Below, piece after piece: positions 21,104-30,354 of a stretch of 64,000 bases of DNA. Source of the stretch: Lachnospiraceae bacterium. GTDB lineage: Bacteria > Bacillota > Clostridia > Lachnospirales > Lachnospiraceae. Numbering within the stretch: the stretch's first letter is position 1; each line of letters starts with the position of its first letter. Both the position numbers and the translations under genes were made by a program. The notes below the pieces were generated by a model, which saw only the letters and a program-made list of their open reading frames with translations, did no database searches and had not been told where the DNA came from. Where the stretch lies: the NCBI GenBank assembly GCA_021771755.1, contig JAETOL010000001.1, positions 296,526-360,525 on the forward strand, read 5' to 3'.

Positions 21104-21589
21104 ATGAACCATAAAAAAACAGCCTATCTGGGACTTTTTGCCGCTGTTGCCATTATCTTTGGCTATGTGGAATCTCTGATCCCGTTTTTTGCAGGAATTC
21201 CCGGTATGAAACTGGGACTGGCAAACCTTGCCGTACTCTTTATCCTTGAAAAATACACCTGGAAGGAAGCCGCTCTGGTTTCCGCAGTAAGGATCTTGGT
21301 GATCGGTTTCCTTTTTGGAAATATGTTCAGCATCCTTTACAGTCTGGCAGGAGCTGCTCTAAGCCTTGCAGTCATGACTCTGATGAAAAAATTTTCCGGC
21401 TTCAGCATCCTTGGGATCAGTGTTGCCGGGGGTGTTTCCCACAATATCGGACAGCTGATCGTCGCCGCTCTCATTGTAGAAAACACCAGTCTTCTTTATT
21501 ATGCTCCGGCCCTTCTGATCTCCGGTGTTGTAACCGGACTTCTGATCGGGCTTCTTACCGGAGAAGTCACAAAAAGGATACGCCTGTAA
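21104..21589 (+). CDS. Gx transporter family membrane protein (EetB-like/HepS1-like)
   Basis: MNHKKTAYLGLFAAVAIIFGYVESLIPFFAGIPGMKLGLANLAVLF; 161 aa, immediately after NusG-II gene. Confidence 0.8.
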   Translation: MNHKKTAYLGLFAAVAIIFGYVESLIPFFAGIPGMKLGLANLAVLFILEKYTWKEAALVSAVRILVIGFLFGNMFSILYSLAGAALSLAVMTLMKKFSGFSILGISVAGGVSHNIGQLIVAALIVENTSLLYYAPALLISGVVTGLLIGLLTGEVTKRIRL

Positions 21590-21605
21590 AGCGTATCCTT
21601 TTTTC
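21573..21605 (+). terminator. Intrinsic terminator
   Basis: AAAGGATACGC ctgtaaa GCGTATCCTTTTTT. Confidence 0.8.
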
Positions 21606-21611
21606 TGTCTA

Positions 21612-22652
21612 TTATTTCAGTGTTTCTGTCTCATAAGTATTTTTCATAAGCTCAAATCGCTCTTTCATTCCTTCTGTAAGATATACCTTATGATCCTCAT
21701 CTACAAAAGCTGCATCTGCCCCGTATTTTTCCAGAACGGGAAGCGCTTTTTCTTTTCCCAGAACAAAACACGCCGTAGAAAGACCATCTGCAAAAAGTCC
21801 GCTGTCGCAGACAACTGTTACAGAAGTAAGCCCGTTCCATACAGGGTATCCGGTTTTTGGATCAAGAATGTGATGATATCTTTTTCCATCTTCCATAAAA
21901 TACCGCTCATAATCTCCGGAAGTGGAAAGAAATTCTCCCCCCTTCAGAGAAACAGCTCCCAGGTAGTCTCCCTCCGGTTCCCTTGGATCCCGTATTGCCA
22001 CCCTCCAGTCTGACTGATCCGGCTTTTCTCCGTAAGCCATCACGCTGCTGCCTCCCAGATTCAGGATCATACCGGAAACATCCGCATCCTGTTCCAGAAG
22101 CTCCATAACCAGATCACAGCCGATTCCCTTGCCTGCCGCCCCCAGATCAAGGGTGGCGCCATCTTTTAATGTTGCCTTGTTTCCGTCAAGCTCCAGCTTT
22201 TCATATCCGGTTTCTTTGAGAAGCGATTCCAGTTCTCCCGCCTGAGGAATCCCTGCATTTTCTCCTCCAATGTCCCAGAGACGGATCACTTTACCCAGTG
22301 TGGGATCAAAGGCTCCCTCTGAATCTTCTGCAAGCTGCTGTATTTTTTGCAGATAATCCGTAAGCTCATCAGAAACCTCCACCGTTTCTCCTCCCGCCTG
22401 ATTCACTTGGGCAATCTGAGAGTCTTCTTCTGTCCAGGAAAGAAGCTCCTCCTCTGTTTTTTTCAGAAGCTTCCCGATAGAAGGATTCAGATCTTTTCCT
22501 TTCGTATACAAGGTTTCTGAGACAACTGTATTCATGGCAAAATCTGTATTTGTATATTTTTGTGTTTTTGCCTGAACGGGACTGAAAACAAGCCCTGTCA
22601 ATACCGCGCCTGCTAAAACAGTGCCCATTCCAAATTTCTGTTTTTTTGTCAT
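21612..22652 (-). CDS. apbE: FAD:protein FMN transferase (ApbE)
   Basis: 346 aa; signal peptide, TDFAMNTVVSETLY, GAFDPTLGKVIRLWDIG, DLGAAGKGIGCDLV, LNLGGSSVMAYG. Confidence 0.9.
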   Translation of the reverse strand: MTKKQKFGMGTVLAGAVLTGLVFSPVQAKTQKYTNTDFAMNTVVSETLYTKGKDLNPSIGKLLKKTEEELLSWTEEDSQIAQVNQAGGETVEVSDELTDYLQKIQQLAEDSEGAFDPTLGKVIRLWDIGGENAGIPQAGELESLLKETGYEKLELDGNKATLKDGATLDLGAAGKGIGCDLVMELLEQDADVSGMILNLGGSSVMAYGEKPDQSDWRVAIRDPREPEGDYLGAVSLKGGEFLSTSGDYERYFMEDGKRYHHILDPKTGYPVWNGLTSVTVVCDSGLFADGLSTACFVLGKEKALPVLEKYGADAAFVDEDHKVYLTEGMKERFELMKNTYETETLK

Positions 22653-22666
22653 TAAACCACCTTTCG

Positions 22667-24208
22667 TCAGTGTGGCAGCAGTTCTCTGGTCTCTTCCACT
22701 GCCTTTTCTGTTCCTGCCAGCATAGAGCAGGGCTGATCCAGCGTAATGGATGTCCCGTCAATCTGCCCAACCACTCCTCCGGCCTCCTCGATGATGACAG
22801 AAGCAGCAGCATAATCATACGGCTGAAGCTTCATTTCCAGATAAACCGCATTTCTTCCGGAAGCGATCCTGCACAAATCCAGTGCAGCAGAACCTCCGCT
22901 CCGAATGCAGAGACTTCTCATATAAAGCTCCTTCACAGTCTGAAAAAGAATATCAATTTTATCTTCATTATATCTTGCACATCCAAAAGCTGCAATTCCT
23001 TCTGCAAGAGAAATATTTTCCATTTTCAGCTTCTGCCCGTTCAGCGTACTTCCTTTCCCACGGATTCCCACATACATTTCGTCCATATAGGGATCAAAAA
23101 CAAATCCTGCCTCTATTTTTCCATGATGTGCCAGACCCACAGAAATACAGCTGAAATGATAATCAAACATAAAATTTGTAGTTCCATCTATGGGATCAAT
23201 ATAAAATGTATATTCTCCAGAAGCTCCCGCTCCCTGATTTCCCTCGGTATCCTCTTCACCAAAAAAAGTGGCTCCCGGCAGAATTTTACTTAGTTCACGA
23301 ATCAGAAAACGCTGGATTTCTGTGTCAAAATCCGTGCAGAAATTAGCAAGTCCTTCTTTTTTGTGGATATTTTCCTGGAGAGGCTTCGCCTGTCGCAGTT
23401 TCTCGCCAGCCTCGCGTACAAGATCTTCTATCGCCTGATAAGCGATATTCGTACTGATTTCCACAAACGGTTCTCCTGGCGCTGTCTCCTCTGTCATCAG
23501 GATTTCCTCTGCCGGCTTCTTTTCCGGAACTTCAGGTTTCTCCGCTTTTCTACTCTCTCCGTCCATCTCGGAGTATCCCTTCCACGGTTCCACATCCCAG
23601 CCGCCAAATTCTCTGACATTTTTTACCACATATTTTCTGCTTCGGTCAAAGCCCCAGTAAAGAACACCGCCCAGTACACCTCCAAGGCTGTTAAAAAACA
23701 GATCCGTCAACTGAAACGTTCCAATTTTCAGAAAAAGCTGACAGCACTCGATACACAAAGAGCAGAAGAAACCGATCCAGAGACTGTTCAGCAGAACCTC
23801 CTGCACCTTTTTCTTTCTGTAATCGGTCCTGTATTCCCATACCCGGTATAAAAGAGGAAGCAGCGGCAGAAACATGATCAGATTCTCCACATTTTCTGTG
23901 TAAATACTTCCGTCTGCCTTATGTAATCCCCAGATTCCCAGCACACTGTCCAGAGGATTTCCCCAGATAGTTCTGCAGAAAAGTGTTCGGAACAGAACCA
24001 GACATCCATAAAATACCACAAGGAACTCTCTCCGAAACTGCCTGCTGGTTCGAAATTCCTGTATCCAGGTCCGTATCACCGCTTCCGTACCTTTTTTCTT
24101 GACCTGCATGTATACACTCATAAAAAGAACCGCAATCACCAGCGATGCCCCGCAGCTCTGATAAAGAACGCCAAGCACATTCCCGATCACTGAAACCATA
24201 TATTCCAT
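22667..24208 (-). CDS. VanZ-like membrane domain fused to inositol monophosphatase-family domain
   Basis: N-half: TM helices with ENLIMFLPLLPLLYRVW...CIECCQLFLKIGTFQLTDLFFNSLGGVLGGVLYW (VanZ-like). C-half: EEDTEG...FYIDPIDGTTNF...YDYAAASVIIEEAGGVV (IMPase motifs). Confidence 0.85.
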   Translation of the reverse strand: MEYMVSVIGNVLGVLYQSCGASLVIAVLFMSVYMQVKKKGTEAVIRTWIQEFRTSRQFRREFLVVFYGCLVLFRTLFCRTIWGNPLDSVLGIWGLHKADGSIYTENVENLIMFLPLLPLLYRVWEYRTDYRKKKVQEVLLNSLWIGFFCSLCIECCQLFLKIGTFQLTDLFFNSLGGVLGGVLYWGFDRSRKYVVKNVREFGGWDVEPWKGYSEMDGESRKAEKPEVPEKKPAEEILMTEETAPGEPFVEISTNIAYQAIEDLVREAGEKLRQAKPLQENIHKKEGLANFCTDFDTEIQRFLIRELSKILPGATFFGEEDTEGNQGAGASGEYTFYIDPIDGTTNFMFDYHFSCISVGLAHHGKIEAGFVFDPYMDEMYVGIRGKGSTLNGQKLKMENISLAEGIAAFGCARYNEDKIDILFQTVKELYMRSLCIRSGGSAALDLCRIASGRNAVYLEMKLQPYDYAAASVIIEEAGGVVGQIDGTSITLDQPCSMLAGTEKAVEETRELLPH

Positions 24209-24270
24209 TCCAATACCATCCTTTCTTTGATTATTCTTTTTCTATTATAATCAAATCTTTCTTAAACTTC

Positions 24271-24354
24271 AATTTCTGTTTATGGGGATGGGAGGATTTT
24301 AGTTTCCTGTTTCCTACAGACGGCGCATATGAGAAAAAGGCAGATCATGTGCTG
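24271..24354 (+). repeat. Copy A of an inverted, structured intergenic element (pairs with 42430-42512)
   Basis: AATTTCTGTTTATGGGG...GTTTCCTGTTTCCTACAGACGGCGCATATGAGAAAAAGGCAGATCATGTGCTG; near match to reverse complement of copy B. Confidence 0.8.
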
Positions 24355-24375
24355 CACACCAAGAGATTTTCTTTT

Positions 24376-24537
24376 TTACTGACTTACCACAGGTTTTCCA
24401 TCTTTATCAAGCAATGGCGTAAAACCTGATGCATTTCCATTTCTATGAAAAACATAATTTACACCTGTTTGTGTGTCAACCCAAATTTCAATTACCTCAA
24501 TAGTTCCTTGCTTGTATATTTTTTTAAAACGCTCCAT
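24376..24537 (-). CDS. Small DUF6440-like protein, 53 aa (not in ORF track)
   Basis: Manual translation: MERFKKIYKQGTIEVIEIWVDTQTGVNYVFHRNGNASGFTPLLDKDGKPVVSQ*; SD-like GGGAGAG upstream. Confidence 0.75.
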   Translation of the reverse strand: MERFKKIYKQGTIEVIEIWVDTQTGVNYVFHRNGNASGFTPLLDKDGKPVVSQ

Positions 24538-24793
24538 AATTTTCTCTCCCTTCGTAAAAATAAGGCGATATCTTTACTCGTATTATATGTGAAATATCAA
24601 GATTACTCAATTGTTTCTTGAAACAAAAGCAAAAAGTCATAAAAATCACAAAATTTTCAATCTGCCCTTACGCAAGATATAACACTCCTGCAGGCTCATA
24701 AGTATTAATTTAAATAATTACAAACATCTCTACTTTACGTAGGTATACAAATTGATCATTCTCATCTATACTTTTTTCAAGGAGGGATAAACG

Positions 24794-25384
24794 ATGAATC
24801 AATATATTACAGGAGCTATAATCCGACAATTACGAGAAAACAGCCATTTAACACAAGCTGAACTTGCAGAAAAACTATGTGTATCTGACAAAACAGTTTC
24901 CAAATGGGAAACCGCCAAAGGGTATCCTGATATTTCTCTCTTGGAGTCACTGGCACAAATTTTCAACGTATCTGTTGCAGAACTTTTTTCGGGAAGTACT
25001 GTACAAAACAGCAATATTTCTGCAAATATGATGCGTTCTAAATTTTATGTATGTCCTGTGTGCGGAAACTGTATTCACACTATGGGGGAAGCTGTCATTT
25101 ATTGTCATGGAATATTACTTACACCCTGCCAGGCAGAAGAATCAGATGTAAAACACAAAATCACTGTCGAACAGATTGAAGATGAATACTTCATTCATAT
25201 ACAGCACGATATGATAAAAACACATTATATTTCTTTTATTGCAGCATTGTCCTCAGATAAAATCCAAATGGTGAAACTTTACCCGGAAGGAAATGCAGAA
25301 GTCAGATTCAAAATGAATGGCGTAAGCCAGATTTTATTTTACTGCAATCGTGACGGCTTGTTTTATTTCGATATAAGAAAATAA
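24794..25384 (+). CDS. XRE-family HTH regulator fused to desulfoferrodoxin-like domain
   Basis: HTH ITGAIIRQLRENSHLTQAELAEKLCVSDKTVSKWETAKGYPD; C-terminal YVCPVCGNCIH...IQHDMIKTHYISFIAAL...KLYPEGNAEVRF...FYCNRDGLFYF resembles desulfoferrodoxin. Confidence 0.8.
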   Translation: MNQYITGAIIRQLRENSHLTQAELAEKLCVSDKTVSKWETAKGYPDISLLESLAQIFNVSVAELFSGSTVQNSNISANMMRSKFYVCPVCGNCIHTMGEAVIYCHGILLTPCQAEESDVKHKITVEQIEDEYFIHIQHDMIKTHYISFIAALSSDKIQMVKLYPEGNAEVRFKMNGVSQILFYCNRDGLFYFDIRK

Positions 25385-25429
25385 AAAAACAAGCCATAAG
25401 CTGTTGCAGATATAACCATTGAGGGGCGT

Positions 25430-25478
25430 AAGCCCTGCTGTTAGTCGAGTACGAGTAACAGCAGGGCTTATTTTATTT
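25430..25478. terminator. Terminator between convergent genes
   Basis: Perfect 14-bp stem AAGCCCTGCTGTTA gtcgagtacgag TAACAGCAGGGCTT followed by ATTTTATTTT. Confidence 0.85.
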
Positions 25479-26360
25479 TGCAAAAAATATCTTAATTTGC
25501 AGTTTATCATTGTTGTAAACTGCTTCAATACTTCCACCCATACGCTCAATCAGTATCTTGGCGATAGATAATCCCAAACCCGTTGAATTGCGGCTGGCCT
25601 CTACTGTATAGAATCGGTCAAACAGTCTGCCAACTGTAACTGCGGTCAGGTTATGCGCTGTGTTGGTAAAAGTAATATCCCCGTTGCTCGTCATAGTAAC
25701 CGACAAATCACCGTCAGAATATTTCAGCGCATTACTAATGATATTGGAGAAAATACGGTTCACCGCACCCGCATCCAGCTCACAGAAAACAGATTGCTCC
25801 GGTAATCTGATTTCCGGTTGAATTCCTTTCTCCTGCATGACCGCATAAAAAGACAGCAGGCTTTCCTCCAATGCCCGTACAATATCCATGCGTTCCAGCT
25901 TTAGCTCCTGCGAAGCTGTAACAACACTGTATCGGAATAATTCTTCGGTCATATTTTTCAAAACTTCGGTTCTGTTCTGTATTTGTGAAAGATACCGCTG
26001 AACATCCTTACTCTTTTCCTCACGCTGTAGCAAATCAAGATAACCGTTGATCGCCGTGAGAGGTGTTCTCAGATCGTGGGAAATGTTAGTAACAGCTTCT
26101 TTCAGTTCCAGATCCCCTTGCTGATAACGCTGGCGTTCTTTACGGAGCAGACGAAGCTGCACATTGATTTCTGACGCTAACTTTCGCATACAGGAATCAC
26201 GGGTGGAAATATTGACAAGAGTGTTGGTATCTGTTGTCAACCGGTCCCGGAACGCATCTGCAATTTCATGTGCCGACCTGCGCAGAAAACAGATCTTTGC
26301 AAGAAGCACAAAAATAATCAGAAGCAATATTCCGATAATGATTAACAGTAGATACTCCAT
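25473..26360 (-). CDS. Sensor histidine kinase
   Basis: N-terminal TM, AVTNISHDLRTPLTAINGYLDLL H-box, FSNIISNALKYSDG N-box, STGLGLSIAKILIERMGG. Confidence 0.92.
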   Translation of the reverse strand: MEYLLLIIIGILLLIIFVLLAKICFLRRSAHEIADAFRDRLTTDTNTLVNISTRDSCMRKLASEINVQLRLLRKERQRYQQGDLELKEAVTNISHDLRTPLTAINGYLDLLQREEKSKDVQRYLSQIQNRTEVLKNMTEELFRYSVVTASQELKLERMDIVRALEESLLSFYAVMQEKGIQPEIRLPEQSVFCELDAGAVNRIFSNIISNALKYSDGDLSVTMTSNGDITFTNTAHNLTAVTVGRLFDRFYTVEASRNSTGLGLSIAKILIERMGGSIEAVYNNDKLQIKIFFAK

Positions 26361-26372
26361 TTTCTTTTCTCC

Positions 26373-27149
26373 TTACCGAATATCCTTATTTTCAAATCCA
26401 CGGCAGCTGACAACTGCAGAAATGGCAGCCAGCAGAAAACTGCAAAGTCCGCTGTATTCCGGCTGAAGAACCTGCCAGGCAGACAACTGAGCCGCCTGAC
26501 CGGTAGGATTCAGGTTGTGTAAAAGCAGATACGCTTGCCGTACGATCCCTGACACATAGTGGGAATTGACAGCGTCGTTTTTGTAAGGGGACTGCACCAG
26601 GATACTGTTGGTATGCAGAGCCAGTAAAAGCATTCCAAAGGCCATAGCCATAGTCACCAGGATACCCCTGGATTGATTGGCACACAGCAGGGTCAGTCCG
26701 GCAAAGAAACACCCCTGAGCCATGCTCATCCCCAGACCTGTCAGAGTAAACCGGAGAAAATCCACGGCTTTCACATTCATTTCAAACAGTGGCATACTCA
26801 AAACCGTTGTAAATCCGACGACTATCAGGTAAATTCCTCCGCAGCCCACCGCTGCCACTGCCAGCTGTGCCAGTACATAGTCCCGGCGGCAGGGTATGCT
26901 CAACAGCTTGCACCGAACAAATCCTCCTGAAAAATCCTGTCCCAGAAAAAAGCTGACAAAAGCTGCCGAAACCATGCCCCAGAGAGTCAGGGGAAGAAAG
27001 ATTACCCGGCTGATCGGCACGGTATAATCCATAGCGGTGGCCTGCATTCCGACAAATCCGGCTGAAGTTACTAACATTCCTGTCAGACAGAGCCAGAAGG
27101 CAGGACTTTTCCACAGGCGGTACAACTCGGCGCGGAAACACTTAATCAT
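26373..27149 (-). CDS. ABC-2 type transporter permease
   Basis: MIKCFRAELYRLWKSPAFWLCLTGMLV and several hydrophobic segments; start reset to M17 of the ORF (SD aggtgg). Confidence 0.8.
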   Translation of the reverse strand: MIKCFRAELYRLWKSPAFWLCLTGMLVTSAGFVGMQATAMDYTVPISRVIFLPLTLWGMVSAAFVSFFLGQDFSGGFVRCKLLSIPCRRDYVLAQLAVAAVGCGGIYLIVVGFTTVLSMPLFEMNVKAVDFLRFTLTGLGMSMAQGCFFAGLTLLCANQSRGILVTMAMAFGMLLLALHTNSILVQSPYKNDAVNSHYVSGIVRQAYLLLHNLNPTGQAAQLSAWQVLQPEYSGLCSFLLAAISAVVSCRGFENKDIR

Positions 27150-28056
27150 GGAAACCACCTCCCACCAGAGAAATATAGTAACTCTCCAGACTTTCATTCT
27201 TTTCCTGCATGGACATTACCTCGCAGTTTTCCTTTTCAAGAGCCATGATCAGCTGAGTCACGTTGACTTTAGCGAACACATCAGCGGTGGTTTCGGACAG
27301 AATCTTGTATTCCAGGTTCATGGAATCCAGAATACGGGCCAGGACTGTAGTGCTGCTCACTTCCATGCGAACACATTTCCGACAGGCAGCATTCAGCTCG
27401 TCTGCACTCAGTTCCTTTACCATGCGTCCACTGTCAATAATACCATAATGGGTAGCCAGACGGGAAAGCTCGTCCAGAATGTGACTGGAAATCAGAACAG
27501 TGATCTGCCTTTCACGGTTTAGTTTCAAAATCAGTTCACGCATTTCCACGATGCCCTGTGGGTCAAGTCCATTTACAGGCTCATCAAGAACAAGAAAGTC
27601 AGGATCGCCAGCCAATGCAGCGGCAATCCCCAAACGCTGTTTCATGCCCAGGGAAAAGTTCCTGGCTTTCTTCTTCCCGGTATTCTCCAGCCCCACCAGC
27701 TTCAGCAGTTCAGGGATACCGTCATAGGAAGGCAGACCGAGAACAAGATACTGCTGCTTCAGATTTTCCTCCGCCGTCATATCCATATAGATAGACGGTG
27801 TTTCCACCACAGCGCCCATACGGCGGCGGGATTTAATGATGTCTTTCGTGTTATTGCAGATTCCGTATAGGGTAAAGTCACCGGAAGTTGGCATCTGCAA
27901 TCCGCAGATCAGTCGAATCAGAGTAGTCTTACCAGCACCGTTTTTCCCGACAAATCCATAAATGGAGCCTTTGGGAACATTCATGGTCAGACCGTTCAGA
28001 GCCTGAAAATTTTTATACCTTTTTGTCAGACTGTTTGTTTGTAAAATATAGTCCAT
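27142..28056 (-). CDS. ABC transporter ATP-binding protein
   Basis: GFVGKNGAGKTTLIRLICGL Walker A, NFSLGMKQRLGIAAAL signature, FLVLDEPVNGLDPQG. Confidence 0.95.
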   Translation of the reverse strand: MDYILQTNSLTKRYKNFQALNGLTMNVPKGSIYGFVGKNGAGKTTLIRLICGLQMPTSGDFTLYGICNNTKDIIKSRRRMGAVVETPSIYMDMTAEENLKQQYLVLGLPSYDGIPELLKLVGLENTGKKKARNFSLGMKQRLGIAAALAGDPDFLVLDEPVNGLDPQGIVEMRELILKLNRERQITVLISSHILDELSRLATHYGIIDSGRMVKELSADELNAACRKCVRMEVSSTTVLARILDSMNLEYKILSETTADVFAKVNVTQLIMALEKENCEVMSMQEKNESLESYYISLVGGGFHD

Positions 28057-28133
28057 AATACGTTACCTCCTTTGATGACTCCAGTTTATAAAACAAAAGT
28101 CAGGAAAGTGGTCAAGAAAAAGTCAGGATTTCG

Positions 28134-28805
28134 TCAAGATTTTTGCTCTGCCAGTTTAAAGCCGATACCCCAGACAGTTTCAACATAGTCAGCACCGCTG
28201 ACTTCCTGCATTTTTCTGCGAAGGTTGCTGATGTGCTGCTTCAAAGAACGCTCAGTACAGTCAGGAGTGTCCAGACTGATTCTGTCAAGCAGAACACTCT
28301 TGGCAATAGCCTGTTTTGGATTCTCCATCAGGAGTTTCAAAATAGCATATTCCGTTCTTGTCAGCTTCACTGGCTTATCTTGTACAGTCAAAGAAAGGAC
28401 GTCCGTATCCAACACCAGATCTCCCACGGAGAGGGTTTTACTGTCACCATGCCGCTCTGCCTTACGAAGCTGAACCGTGATGCGGGCAAGAAGTTCCTTT
28501 GTATCAAAAGGTTTGGTCATGTAATCCGCAGCACCGCCCAACAGAAGATTTACCTTATCCTGCACATCCACCTTTGCACTGAGAACAATGACCGGAATGT
28601 TCTTAATGTGCGGCAAAACTTCTTCTCCGGAGAGTCCCGGCAGCATCAGATCCAGCAGCACCAGGTCAGGCTTGTTTTGTGAAAGAAGATATAAAGCTTC
28701 TGTACCTGAGTATGCACGAAGAACAGCATAGCCCTCCTGTGTCAGTACCTCCTTCAGCATATCTCCAATATGAATATCATCATCTATGATTGCAATCGTT
28801 TTCAT
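28134..28805 (-). CDS. OmpR-family response regulator
   Basis: IAIIDDDIHIGDMLKEVL receiver, DLVLLDLMLPGLSG, winged-helix LTRTEYAILKLLMENPKQ. Confidence 0.93.
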   Translation of the reverse strand: MKTIAIIDDDIHIGDMLKEVLTQEGYAVLRAYSGTEALYLLSQNKPDLVLLDLMLPGLSGEEVLPHIKNIPVIVLSAKVDVQDKVNLLLGGAADYMTKPFDTKELLARITVQLRKAERHGDSKTLSVGDLVLDTDVLSLTVQDKPVKLTRTEYAILKLLMENPKQAIAKSVLLDRISLDTPDCTERSLKQHISNLRRKMQEVSGADYVETVWGIGFKLAEQKS

Positions 28806-28830
28806 TTTTGTCCCTCACAAGCAAAAATTA

Positions 28831-28873
28831 TATAGTCCATTTTGTTCCAAAACCGTATAGTCCATTCCGTTCC
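28831..28873. repeat. Two direct repeats in divergent promoter region
   Basis: TATAGTCCATTTTGTTCC (28831-28848) and TATAGTCCATTCCGTTCC (28856-28873), period 25 bp. Confidence 0.75.
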
Positions 28874-28906
28874 GACCTATACTTTCTGAAAAAAGGAGGT
28901 ACAGGC

Positions 28907-29119
28907 ATGAAATTTCAGCGTATTCAGGATCTTCGCATAGACTCTGACCTGTCGCAGAGACAGATTGGAGAGATACTCCATATCAGTCAGCGCACCTACT
29001 CCCACTATGAGACCGGCTCCCGGGATATTCCTGTCGAAATGCTTATCCGAATTGCAGATTACTATAATATCAGTCTTGACTATCTGGTTGGACGAAGTGA
29101 TCGGAAGGAAAAAGTCTGA
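28907..29119 (+). CDS. Small XRE-family HTH regulator
   Basis: MKFQRIQDLRIDSDLSQRQIGEILHISQRTYSHYETGSRDIPVEMLIRIADYYNISLDYLVGRSD; SD AAAGGAGG at 28891 region. Confidence 0.88.
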   Translation: MKFQRIQDLRIDSDLSQRQIGEILHISQRTYSHYETGSRDIPVEMLIRIADYYNISLDYLVGRSDRKEKV

Positions 29120-29133
29120 ATAAAAAGGATGTG

Positions 29134-29505
29134 TTATCTGGCTGGAACGATTTCCAGCCAGTATCCGTCCGGATCGCTGATAAAATAAATGCCCATTCCC
29201 GGATTTTCATAACAGATGCAGCCCATTTCCTGATGTTTTTTGTGAGATGCTTCCATATCGTCTGTAGTAAACGCAAGATGGATCTCATTGTCTCCCAGAT
29301 TATAGTGATCCTTTTCCCAGTCTCTGAGCCAGGTAAGCTCCAGCTGAAAATCTGTTTCTCCATCTCCAAGATAGCAGAGGATAAAGCTTCCGTCCTCTGC
29401 TTCTTTACGTCTTACTTCCTTAAGGCCAAGCGCCTCCTCATAAAATCTTAAAGATTTTTCCAGATCAACTACATTATAATTATAGTGTGCGAATTTAAAA
29501 CTCAT
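29134..29505 (-). CDS. VOC-family protein (lactoylglutathione lyase-like)
   Basis: FAHYNYNVVDLEKSLRFYEEALGL...FISDPDGYWLEIVPAR. Confidence 0.9.
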   Translation of the reverse strand: MSFKFAHYNYNVVDLEKSLRFYEEALGLKEVRRKEAEDGSFILCYLGDGETDFQLELTWLRDWEKDHYNLGDNEIHLAFTTDDMEASHKKHQEMGCICYENPGMGIYFISDPDGYWLEIVPAR

Positions 29506-29506
29506 G

Positions 29507-30334
29507 TTATTTTCTCCCTTCTGTTAATTCATAATAAAAAATATACTGCTGCATGATTCCTCTCATACCGTGATATCTTCTGTTTGGAAATCCTCTTTTA
29601 TAATGAAGCTCCAACACCTGGCGGATATGGGTGTCCACAGGAAAGGCATCCATATGGTGCAGGGCAAACAGACAGATACAGTCTGCAACCTTTTCTCCCA
29701 CACCGCTGAGCTTCATCAGCTCTTTTTTTGCCCGGCTGTAATATTTCATCTGAAAGATCTTTTCCAGAGAAACCTCTCCTTCTGTAATGCTTCGTGCTGT
29801 TTCCACAAGATATCTGGCACGGTAGCCCATCCCCAGCTCTCTCAGTTCTTCCTCCGTAGCCAGTGCCAGCGCTTCCGGACCGGGAAAGCTGTAATACTCC
29901 ACTCCCTCCCGTGAGATCTTTTTATCTCCGTAACGGACACAGAGTCTTTCAATGCATCCCCGAATTCTGGTAATGTGATTCTGCTGGGAAATCAGAAATG
30001 TAATGATCATTTCCCATAAGTCCTGTCTGAGGATCCGAATCCCGCTCCCTTTTTCTGCTGCCGCGCTGAGATACCGGTCTCTGGGATTTACTTTTTTTAT
30101 GTAGGCACTGTAATCCGTATCCAGGTCAAAATAAGGAACCCAGAAACAGATCAATTCCACATCGCTGCAGTGAAAATCTACAATGGTTCCTTTCTGTGTG
30201 ATTTCCAGATACTGATCTCCCGCCACAAGAGAATAAGTATGCTCTCCAATCTTTTTCATGCGAAAGCACTGTCCGGAGTCACAGATCTGCTCCAGACTGA
30301 AATTATCAAGTTCCATGGTTACCATATATATCAC
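29507..30334 (-). CDS. OGG1-like 8-oxoguanine DNA glycosylase/AP lyase
   Basis: LISQQNHITRIRGCIERLC, helix-hairpin-helix LSGVGEKVADCICLFALHHMDAFPVDTHIRQ. Confidence 0.88.
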   Translation of the reverse strand: MIYMVTMELDNFSLEQICDSGQCFRMKKIGEHTYSLVAGDQYLEITQKGTIVDFHCSDVELICFWVPYFDLDTDYSAYIKKVNPRDRYLSAAAEKGSGIRILRQDLWEMIITFLISQQNHITRIRGCIERLCVRYGDKKISREGVEYYSFPGPEALALATEEELRELGMGYRARYLVETARSITEGEVSLEKIFQMKYYSRAKKELMKLSGVGEKVADCICLFALHHMDAFPVDTHIRQVLELHYKRGFPNRRYHGMRGIMQQYIFYYELTEGRK

Positions 30335-30354
30335 TCTGTACTTTCTGATTTATT

